From the NCBI GenBank assembly GCA_013697225.1, contig JACCXG010000063.1, positions 1 to 6,833 of the forward strand: 6,833 nt of DNA. Direction: 5' to 3'. The number at the start of each line of letters is the position of its first letter. The first letter of the stretch is position 1. The position numbers and the translations under genes are program-made. Below the pieces are notes generated by a model. That model searched no databases, had not been told where the DNA came from, and saw only the letters and a list, made by a program, of their open reading frames with translations. Below, piece by piece: positions 1 to 4,745 of this stretch. Source of the DNA: Acidobacteriota bacterium (lineage in GTDB: Bacteria; Acidobacteriota; Vicinamibacteria; Vicinamibacterales; 2-12-FULL-66-21).

Positions 1-600
1 GCCATCGAGATGCACTTCCTGCCGGACGTGTATGTGATGTGCGAGCAGTGCAAGGGGCGCCGGTACAACCGGGAGACGCTCGAGATCAAGTACCGCGGCA
101 AGTCGATCGCGGACGTGCTCAACCTCACGGTCGATCAGGCCCTGCCGCTGCTCGAGAACTTTCCGCCCATTGCCGGCAAGCTGAAGACGCTCCAGGACGT
201 CGGGCTCGGCTATATCGAGCTCGGGCAGTCAGCCACCACCCTCAGCGGCGGCGAAGCTCAGCGGGTGAAGCTCTCGAAGGAGCTGTCGCGGCGGGGGACC
301 GGTACCACGCTGTACATCCTCGACGAGCCGACAACGGGGCTGCACTTCGAAGACACGCACAAGCTGCTGGACGTGCTGAACAAACTCGTCGATCAGGGCA
401 ACACGGTTGTGATCATCGAGCACAATCTGGACGTCGTCAAGTCGGCCGACTACGTGATCGACCTCGGGCCGGAGGGGGGAGCCGGCGGGGGGCGCGTCGT
501 GGCGGCGGGGACTCCTGAGGAAGTGGCCACGAGCCGAGAATCTCATACAGGGCGGTTCCTGGCGGACATTTTCGGCGACCCGCCGGCCCTGGCGTCATGA
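1..600 (+). CDS. uvrA: UvrA, excinuclease ABC subunit A, C-terminal part (5' end outside window)
   Basis: This is the C-terminal ~199 residues of UvrA, the damage-recognition ATPase of nucleotide excision repair, which loads UvrB on distorted DNA in the cytoplasm. The reading frame is open from base 1 (Ala-Ile-Glu-Met...), so the gene begins upstream; the full protein is usually about 940 residues. Visible are the last CxxC pair of the second zinc module (CEQC, bases ~40-51), the ABC signature LSGGEAQRVKL, a Walker B with the D-loop region (YILDEPTTGLH) and the H-loop histidine in VVIIEHNLDVV. The YVIDLGPEGG and GGRVVAAGTPEEV stretches are typical of the UvrA end. The frame ends at TGA 598-600. 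No ABC transporter has this exact combination, so the call is firm. It is followed by a regulatory intergenic region, not by a co-directional repair gene. Confidence 0.97.
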   Translation, partial: AIEMHFLPDVYVMCEQCKGRRYNRETLEIKYRGKSIADVLNLTVDQALPLLENFPPIAGKLKTLQDVGLGYIELGQSATTLSGGEAQRVKLSKELSRRGTGTTLYILDEPTTGLHFEDTHKLLDVLNKLVDQGNTVVIIEHNLDVVKSADYVIDLGPEGGAGGGRVVAAGTPEEVATSRESHTGRFLADIFGDPPALAS

Positions 601-635
601 TGAGAGCGAACATTCCGGTCCGGCCATCCGTTGAC

Positions 636-653
636 TGTGGTAATTCAGCCACA
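636..653. promoter_or_regulatory. Candidate upstream activator site 1 (dyad) for lpxC
   Basis: TGTGG-N8-CCACA is an inverted repeat. The 18-mer is matched at 15 of 18 positions by a second copy at 671-688. Superimposing the two copies gives a perfect dyad consensus, TGTGGCT-N4-AGCCACA, and each copy departs from it in a different place. It is centred about 165 bp upstream of the start site predicted from the sigma-54-like promoter at 784-799, a usual distance for enhancer-binding-protein sites. The regulator is unknown. Confidence 0.5.
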
Positions 654-670
654 ATCCCGCAGCGCGGCGG

Positions 671-688
671 TGTGGCTATTCAGCAACA
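671..688. promoter_or_regulatory. Candidate upstream activator site 2 (dyad) for lpxC
   Basis: TGTGGCT-ATTC-AGCAACA is an inverted repeat with 6 of 7 arm positions pairing. It is the second copy of the dyad at 636-653, in the same orientation, with centres 35 bp apart. It lies about 130 bp upstream of the predicted lpxC start site. Paired, similar dyads upstream of a sigma-54-like promoter fit binding by two dimers of an activator, but they could also be repressor sites for an unseen promoter. Confidence 0.5.
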
Positions 689-730
689 CCACTCCGGGAA
701 TCCCGTAAATCCCCCCCTCCCCAACCCGGC

Positions 731-777
731 ACAAATGCCTGTAACTCCTGCTGTTCGAAGCAGGTTTACAGATTTGT
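731..777. repeat. Long imperfect inverted repeat / stem-loop between uvrA and lpxC
   Basis: Three 6-bp arms are stacked: ACAAAT (731-736) with ATTTGT (772-777), CTGTAA (739-744) with TTACAG (766-771), and CCTGCT (747-752) with AGCAGG (759-764). The loop is GTTCGA. A GC bulge and a CT/T internal loop interrupt the 18 pairs. It lies 131 bp after the uvrA stop and 6 bp before the -24 box at 784. It may end uvrA transcription, but there is no T-run after it on either strand, so a classical intrinsic terminator is not shown. A REP-like element or a protein-binding site is equally possible. Confidence 0.7.
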
Positions 778-783
778 CCGGAT

Positions 784-799
784 TGGCAGAGCCTTTGCT
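784..799 (+). promoter_or_regulatory. Sigma-54 (RpoN) type -24/-12 promoter for lpxC
   Basis: TGGCAG-N5-TTGCT matches the RpoN consensus TGGCAC-N5-TTGCW with one mismatch. The invariant GG (785-786) and GC (797-798) have exactly 10 bp between them. Transcription would begin near base 810, giving an lpxC leader of about 38 nt. The two dyad copies at 636-688 sit where enhancer sites would be expected. No good sigma-70 -35/-10 pair was seen in this intergenic region. The call rests on consensus match and context only. Confidence 0.55.
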
Positions 800-809
800 G
801 AGGTCGGTG

Positions 810-824
810 GAGCCGAAGAGGCTC
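810..824 (+). other. Small hairpin in the lpxC leader
   Basis: GAGCC (810-814) pairs with GGCTC (820-824) around a GAAGA loop. If transcription starts near 810, as the sigma-54-like box predicts, this hairpin would form the very 5' end of the lpxC mRNA and might protect it from decay. A 5-bp stem is short enough to be chance. Confidence 0.3.
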
Positions 825-847
825 ACCCAGCTTCCATCAGAGAGGTC

Positions 848-1759
848 ATGAACGCGCAGCGCACCCTTCGACGATCCGTATCCTGTACCGGCATCGGCCT
901 GCATTCCGGTAACAAGGTGACCCTGTCGCTCAAGCCGGCCCCCGCGAACTATGGGATCCGCTTCCAGCGAAGCGATCTCGGCGGGCTCGAGATTCCCGCC
1001 ACCGTCACGCACCTGGGGGGGATCCAGTACCAGACGGGCCTCACGCGTGAGGCGGTCTCGGTTGAAACCGTCGAGCACCTGCTCGCGGCCCTGACGGCCC
1101 TCTCCATCGACAACGCGATTGTCGAGTTGAACCACCCGGAAGTCCCGATCATGGACGGGAGCGCGGCTCCGTTCGTCTACCTGATCCTCAACGAAGCGGG
1201 TGTCAGGAAGCTGACCGCCCCGCGCCGGTTCCTGAAGGTGCTGCGGCCGATCTCGCTCACGAACGGCGACAAGCGCATTGCGCTGTACCCCTCCGATCAC
1301 TTCAAGGTGACCTACAGCATCAGCTTCGACCATCCGCTGCTGCGGCACCAGTCGCGGACGATGCGGATCACGGAGGACAGCTTCGTCGAAGACGTCGCGC
1401 CGGCGCGCACGTTCGGGTTCCTCAAGGAAGTCGAGATGCTGCGGCAGCGCGGCCTCGCGCTCGGCGGCTCGCTCGACAACGCCATCGTGCTCGGCGAGAC
1501 CGGCGTCCTCAACAACGCGCTGCGGTTCGACGACGAGTTCGTCCGCCACAAGATCCTCGACGTGATCGGCGACCTCTCGCTCGTCGGCTATCCGGTGATC
1601 GGCCACCTCGTGGCGCACCGCGGCGGACACGCCCTGCACACGGCGTTCGCGGCAAAGATCCTGGACGAGCCGGACGCGTGGCGGATCGTGGAAGCACCGG
1701 AAGCCGGGCTCGTCCCCGTGGGCGTGCGGACGAGGGCCGAAGCGCGGCTCGCGAACTAG
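848..1759 (+). CDS. lpxC: LpxC, UDP-3-O-acyl-N-acetylglucosamine deacetylase
   Basis: LpxC is the zinc-dependent cytoplasmic deacetylase that removes the acetyl group from UDP-3-O-acyl-GlcNAc, the committed step of lipid A synthesis. The 303-residue length is normal for the family. The N-terminus (QRTLRRSVSCTGIGLHSG) is the usual LpxC opening and supports the ATG at 848, preceded by an AGAGG only 2 nt upstream, which is tight spacing. Expected active-site residues are present: Glu76 as general base and His77 as zinc ligand in VEHLLAAL, His234 and Asp238 in RHKILDVIGD as the other zinc ligands, and His261 in GGHALH as the catalytic histidine. The PIMDGSA loop (~100-106) is also typical. The gene is not in the ftsZ cluster seen in Enterobacteria; it stands alone between uvrA and a convergent operon. 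Upstream DNA suggests sigma-54 control, which would be unusual for lpxC. No FabZ fusion is present. Confidence 0.97.
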   Translation: MNAQRTLRRSVSCTGIGLHSGNKVTLSLKPAPANYGIRFQRSDLGGLEIPATVTHLGGIQYQTGLTREAVSVETVEHLLAALTALSIDNAIVELNHPEVPIMDGSAAPFVYLILNEAGVRKLTAPRRFLKVLRPISLTNGDKRIALYPSDHFKVTYSISFDHPLLRHQSRTMRITEDSFVEDVAPARTFGFLKEVEMLRQRGLALGGSLDNAIVLGETGVLNNALRFDDEFVRHKILDVIGDLSLVGYPVIGHLVAHRGGHALHTAFAAKILDEPDAWRIVEAPEAGLVPVGVRTRAEARLAN

Positions 1760-1770
1760 GCTCGCGCCCT

Positions 1771-3132
1771 TCAGATCACCACGAGCGTGCGGGTCGTCGT
1801 TGGCGATCCGCACGCCTCGAACCAGTCGATCCCCTCGCTCACCAGGTCGAACTTCAACGCATATCGCCCCGGCTCCGTGGGGGCCGTGATGGTCATCGGC
1901 ACCCTGGCCCGCGCGCCAGGCCCGAGCGACTCCGGCAGCCACGCCCGCTCGTAGTCGCGATTGACGACCGAGCCGTCGGCGGCGCAGAGCTGGGCTCCGA
2001 GGCGAACCAGCCGCCGGCCGTAGCTCGCCCGGGCCGGAAAGCTCCGGATAGAGTCGTTCCGCACGGTCGCGTGCACGGTCAGCGGACGCCCCGGGCGGGC
2101 GACGAGCGGCAGACCTGGAAGGCGCCCCCGCACGTGGATTGTCGCGCGCGGCGTGGCGCCGGGAATGGCGTTGCCGAGGTTGTTGTCGTCCCAGACTTCC
2201 CGGCGGATCCTTTCGAGTTCGGGCGTGCCCGGGAGGAACCGCCGCGAGAACATGTCTTCGGGGTGGTCGGTGAGCTCCCAGCAGAGCCGGTCCACGCCGA
2301 TTTCCGCCGCGAGCTCACGCGCCGCCTGCATCTCGGCATCGCTGTCGTTGTGCGTGAAGAGAATGTAGCGCCAGTTGATGAACGGCACGTCGCGGCCCGA
2401 CGCCCGTTTCTCATCCACGGCAAACCGCAGGTTCCGCAGCGCCTTGTCGAAGTCGCCGCGCCGGCGGTACTTCACGTAGCTCTCCTGTGTCGCCCCGTCG
2501 ATCGAGAACGTGACCTCGTCGATGCCGGACCGGACGAGGCGCCGCACCCCTTCCTCCGAAAACGCCAGCCCGTTCGTGCTCGTGTAGAGATACACCTGCG
2601 GGAAGGTGGTCTTGATGTACTCGCACATCTCGACGGCCCGCTTGTGGAGGAACGCCTCGCCGTAGTTGAAGAAGTCGATCCTGGCCAGCGACGGTCCCGC
2701 TTCGTCCACCACGCGGCGGAAGAGATCGAAGTCGAGCATGCCGGCGGTCCGCGTGCGGGTGATCCCGGTCTCGGGGGCGCAGCAGGCCTGCTCGCACGAG
2801 ATGTTGCAGGCGGCGGTCGTCTCGATGTACAGCCGGGAGGGGAGCGCGGGCACGTTCAGGTCCCGCTGCGGCGGCGTGTCGTCCCGGCGGAGCGGGAGCT
2901 TCAAGGGGCAGTCACCGCAGAAGCGGGCTCCGCCGGCGTTCAGATCGCGCCGGAGCCCGGAGGCGGTCTCTCCCGTCCAGACCTGCGCCACGCTGTGCGT
3001 CCTGGTGTCGCCGAGCACGCGGCGCCCGTAGGGGTCGGCGCAGCCGCAGACGAGCCGGCCGTCGCAGAGCAGCACCATCGTGCTCCAGGGCCAGCTGCAG
3101 GTGAACCGGGTGGCGAGGTAGTTCAGTGACAC
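1771..3132 (-). CDS. Radical SAM protein with N-terminal SPASM-like Cys cluster and C-terminal Ig-like domain
   Basis: This 453-residue protein is a probable radical SAM enzyme of unknown substrate. Residues 12-75 hold a SPASM-like cysteine set (Cys12, 23, 29, 31, then Cys72-x2-Cys75) with the DGRLVCGC and LGD...VW features of that auxiliary-cluster domain, here placed before the radical SAM domain. Residues ~100-290 look like the SAM barrel: Cys109, Cys113, Cys117 and Cys118 (CNISCEQACC), a GGE-like YGEAF near 157-161, STNG at 185-188 and the SIDGAT strand at 210-215. The cysteine spacing is CX3CX3CC, not CX3CX2C. Residues ~328-453 form a predicted beta-sandwich ending in the pattern PGRYALKFDLVSEGIDWF, which I recall from glycosyltransferase- and methyltransferase-linked domains. 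No signal peptide is seen. GTG at 3132 is the first start after an in-frame stop at 3180-3178; there is no clear Shine-Dalgarno, and ATG at codon 19 would lose Cys12. It is the last gene of the sigma/STAS operon. Confidence 0.8.
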   Translation of the reverse strand: MSLNYLATRFTCSWPWSTMVLLCDGRLVCGCADPYGRRVLGDTRTHSVAQVWTGETASGLRRDLNAGGARFCGDCPLKLPLRRDDTPPQRDLNVPALPSRLYIETTAACNISCEQACCAPETGITRTRTAGMLDFDLFRRVVDEAGPSLARIDFFNYGEAFLHKRAVEMCEYIKTTFPQVYLYTSTNGLAFSEEGVRRLVRSGIDEVTFSIDGATQESYVKYRRRGDFDKALRNLRFAVDEKRASGRDVPFINWRYILFTHNDSDAEMQAARELAAEIGVDRLCWELTDHPEDMFSRRFLPGTPELERIRREVWDDNNLGNAIPGATPRATIHVRGRLPGLPLVARPGRPLTVHATVRNDSIRSFPARASYGRRLVRLGAQLCAADGSVVNRDYERAWLPESLGPGARARVPMTITAPTEPGRYALKFDLVSEGIDWFEACGSPTTTRTLVVI

Positions 3133-3177
3133 GTCTGGGGGGGAAGTGCGGGCGCGCTCAGCCGCGGGCCAGCGGCC

Positions 3178-3483
3178 TCAGGGGGTCTCCCGGTCTCCGC
3201 TGGCCAGCGGGGCTTCCGCCTTCTCGGTGAGCTTCTTCATATACGCGCCGAGCCGCTCGTTCTCGTACGAAACGAAGTTCAGGAACAGGCTTTCGGAGAG
3301 GTACTGACGCCGTTCCGCGTCGGTCATCTGGTCGATGACCTCCTGGATCTCGCGCACCGTGTCCTCGAAGGTGCGCTCGAGCTCGCGCCTGGCGGTCATC
3401 TCGCGATACAGCGCCTCGAGGACGGTCAGAAGGTCGCCGTCGAGCGGGACCTCCACGCCGGTCGTCAGTTTGATCGTGCGCAT
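3178..3483 (-). CDS. Hypothetical 101-aa helical protein of the sigma/STAS operon
   Basis: I do not recognise this family. The N-terminus (MRTIKLTTGVEVPLDGDLL) reads as a short beta-hairpin. It is followed by charged, heptad-like helical sequence from about residue 18 to 60 (LEALYREMTARRELERTFEDTVREIQEVI runs through this part) and by a second helix around 64-88 with aromatic residues (FLNFVSYENERLGAYM). There is no signal peptide or membrane segment and no cysteine. Its ATG lies 3 bp after the STAS stop codon, and a GGAG (3492-3495) sits 8 nt upstream inside that gene, so it is very probably translated and co-transcribed. Context suggests a partner of the STAS protein or the sigma factor, for example a small coiled-coil adaptor. 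That is inference from position only. Confidence 0.75.
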   Translation of the reverse strand: MRTIKLTTGVEVPLDGDLLTVLEALYREMTARRELERTFEDTVREIQEVIDQMTDAERRQYLSESLFLNFVSYENERLGAYMKKLTEKAEAPLASGDRETP

Positions 3484-3486
3484 GGC

Positions 3487-3828
3487 CTACGCTCCGAAGC
3501 TTTTGACGGCGCTGGGCTCATCGGGGTGCACCTCGATGAAATTCTGGGCCCCGGTCATCGTCAGCATCGTCTCGACCCGGCGCTGGACGCCCGCGAGCTT
3601 CAGCGCGCCTCCCGCGGCCGACGCCTGGCGATAGAGGTCCATCAGGCATCCGATCGTGGCGCTGTCGACGTAGCCGACCGTCGCGAGGTCGAGGATGACC
3701 TTCCGTTCGCCCGATGCGATGAGCTGCGTCACGACGGAGGAGAACTCCGAGAGCAGCGGATACATCAGGCGGGATTCACCCACGCGGACGATGACGATGC
3801 CGTTCGCGTGGTCGGTAGTGACGTTCAT
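3487..3828 (-). CDS. STAS-domain protein, anti-anti-sigma factor (SpoIIAA/RsbV-like)
   Basis: This single-domain 113-residue STAS protein matches the length of SpoIIAA/RsbV. In that family, unphosphorylated protein binds an anti-sigma kinase and frees the sigma factor. The core strands are visible (GIVIVRVGE, ERKVILDLATVGYVDS, GALKLAGV). The phospho-acceptor position is conserved as Asp55-Ser56 in YVDSATIGCLMDLYR, so regulation by a serine kinase/phosphatase is plausible. The ATG at 3828 overlaps the sigma-factor stop (ATGA), and a GGAG at 3836-3839 lies 7 nt upstream, so translation is probably coupled. STAS antagonists normally act on SigB/SigF-type systems with a HATPase kinase. Here the neighbour is an ECF sigma factor and no kinase gene is in the window, so its direct target is uncertain. 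Confidence 0.9.
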   Translation of the reverse strand: MNVTTDHANGIVIVRVGESRLMYPLLSEFSSVVTQLIASGERKVILDLATVGYVDSATIGCLMDLYRQASAAGGALKLAGVQRRVETMLTMTGAQNFIEVHPDEPSAVKSFGA

Positions 3829-4454
3829 TCAGTGGCTCCGGATTCCCGGCTGCGGCGCCGCAGCGGCGGCTGTTTGTCCTGCGCCCGCCGGACCTGGCGT
3901 GCCAGCTCCAGCCGGCCGCGGTTGATTCGTGACTTGACGGTCCCTTCCGGCAGCCCCAGCTTGTCGGCAATCTCCTGATACGACAGTTCCTGGAGATCGC
4001 GCAGCACGACCGCCGTGCGCAGCGCCGGCGGGAGCTTGCCGAGCGACACCCGCAGCAGCTCGCGGAGGTCCTGGTGCTCCGCCGCGGCGTACGGTCCGCG
4101 CTCCTTGGAGGCAGGCTGCAGATCGGTCGAGTCCACCTCGCGGGCGATCGTCTGCCGCTCCTTCCGCACGCTCCGGTAGTGGTCGATGCAGAGGTTGCGG
4201 CTGATGCTGACGATCCATGTCTGGAAGTTCGCACGGCGATCGAAGGTGCCGAGCGCCTTGAAGATTTTCAGGAAGATGTCCTGCGCCAGGTCTTCCGCCT
4301 CGTCGTGCCTGCCGACAAACTTGTAGGCGACGTTGAACACCTTGCGCCAGTTCTGCCGGACGATCGTGTCCCAGGCTGCCTGATCCCCACCGATACACTG
4401 CGCGATGAGCGTGTCGGAGGTCACCGGCCGTGCGGCCGGGGAGTCAACGGACAC
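3825..4454 (-). CDS. RNA polymerase ECF-type sigma-70 family factor
   Basis: This 209-residue ECF sigma factor directs RNA polymerase to a specific promoter set. Sigma region 2 spans about residues 15-95: DEAEDLAQDIFLKIF (51-65) is region 2.2 for core binding, and FQTWIVSISRNLCIDHYR (77-94) is the 2.3/2.4 segment for -10 melting and recognition. Region 4 spans ~138-188: LPPALRTAVVLRDLQELSYQ and the helix-turn-helix EIADKLGLPEGTVKSRINRGR recognise the -35. Regions 1 and 3 are absent, as expected for ECF factors. The C-terminus is a short basic tail (QPPLRRRSRES). The GTG start at 4454 has a perfect AGGAGG 9 nt upstream. The gene leads an operon with a 4-bp overlap into a STAS gene. No adjacent anti-sigma factor with membrane segments is present, which is unlike the usual ECF arrangement. 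Two palindromes upstream may control it. Confidence 0.93.
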   Translation of the reverse strand: MSVDSPAARPVTSDTLIAQCIGGDQAAWDTIVRQNWRKVFNVAYKFVGRHDEAEDLAQDIFLKIFKALGTFDRRANFQTWIVSISRNLCIDHYRSVRKERQTIAREVDSTDLQPASKERGPYAAAEHQDLRELLRVSLGKLPPALRTAVVLRDLQELSYQEIADKLGLPEGTVKSRINRGRLELARQVRRAQDKQPPLRRRSRESGATE

Positions 4455-4463
4455 GGGGCGGGG

Positions 4464-4469
4464 CCTCCT
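4464..4469 (-). promoter_or_regulatory. Shine-Dalgarno AGGAGG deciding the sigma-factor GTG start
   Basis: A perfect AGGAGG on the minus strand lies 9 nt before the GTG at 4454. It supports this non-ATG start over any later codon and suggests efficient translation of the operon's first gene. Confidence 0.75.
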
Positions 4470-4515
4470 GGTACAGCCGCCGGCGGGCAGCTGCGCTCCT
4501 CCGCCCCCGCGGCAA

Positions 4516-4533
4516 GGCCGTTCCGGAACGGCC
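4516..4533. promoter_or_regulatory. Perfect 18-bp palindrome upstream of the sigma-factor gene
   Basis: GGCCGTTCCGGAACGGCC is a perfect palindrome centred 70 bp before the sigma GTG, in the divergent region shared with lysA. A dimeric regulator could bind here. As RNA it has no loop, so a hairpin terminator is unlikely. Part of it (CGGAAC) resembles an ECF -35 element on the minus strand, but I could not find a convincing -10 partner. Confidence 0.45.
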
Positions 4534-4561
4534 GGACGCGTTCGCGGCAGGGAACATCCGC

Positions 4562-4577
4562 CCGCGTCGCGACGCGG
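4562..4577. promoter_or_regulatory. Perfect 16-bp palindrome in the sigma/lysA intergenic region
   Basis: CCGCGTCGCGACGCGG is a perfect palindrome whose centre is 45 bp from that of the palindrome at 4516-4533. It is built of CG-rich words, so chance is more likely here than for the first one. With it, it could form a two-site operator for the minus-strand operon. Confidence 0.35.
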
Positions 4578-4730
4578 ATTTCCTGCAGCAATCGAGCATT
4601 TCGGGGGTGGCTGTCATCAGGGTCGGGCAGCCGAAATGATATCAGAAACCCGCGGCCCCATCCCCCGGTAGTTCTGGCCTTTCGGCGGTCTCTGCGGGGC
4701 GGCCGCGCGGGAGCGGCGCGTGCGACGGGG

Positions 4731-4736
4731 TAGAAT
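4731..4736 (+). promoter_or_regulatory. Possible -10 box (TAGAAT) just before lysA
   Basis: TAGAAT differs from TATAAT at one base and stands out in GC-rich DNA. Initiation 7 nt downstream would fall near 4743, only about 3 nt before the TTG start of lysA, so the mRNA would be almost leaderless. No matching -35 hexamer is evident, and there is no Shine-Dalgarno before the TTG. Confidence 0.35.
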
Positions 4737-4745
4737 CGTTACACA

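Noticed and set aside
631..659. TTGACT at 631-636 as a sigma-70 -35 box
   Set aside because: Seventeen bases downstream the sequence is ATCCCG, which is not a -10 box.
747..764. GTTCGA loop suggesting the T-arm of a tRNA
   Set aside because: The pairing does not give a 5-bp T-stem with a 7-nt loop, and no acceptor or anticodon arm is found around it. It is the tip of the longer stem-loop.
731..777. Stem-loop as an integron attC site
   Set aside because: The arms lack the conserved RYYYAAC/GTTRRRY ends, and there is no integrase or cassette structure in the window.
597..851. Small plus-strand open frame between uvrA and lpxC
   Set aside because: It begins in the uvrA stop, has no Shine-Dalgarno, runs through the dyads, stem-loop and promoter, and its peptide looks like no known leader.
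1740..1775. GCTCGCG repeated around the lpxC stop as a terminator
   Set aside because: The two copies are direct repeats, not inverted, so they do not form a hairpin, and no T-run follows.
680..1942. A 420-codon minus-strand open frame across lpxC
   Set aside because: It crosses the whole of lpxC and the intergenic signals, and its protein is Arg/Asp/Val-biased without recognisable motifs.
1678..3129. A 483-codon plus-strand open frame opposite the radical SAM gene
   Set aside because: It is a GC-driven shadow frame: low-complexity Arg/Pro/Ala-rich sequence with no family motifs, covering a minus-strand gene with clear radical SAM motifs.
4675..4690. CTGGCCT near 4674-4680 as a second sigma-54 promoter, before lysA
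   Set aside because: The required GC does not occur 10 bp after the GG; GT is present instead.
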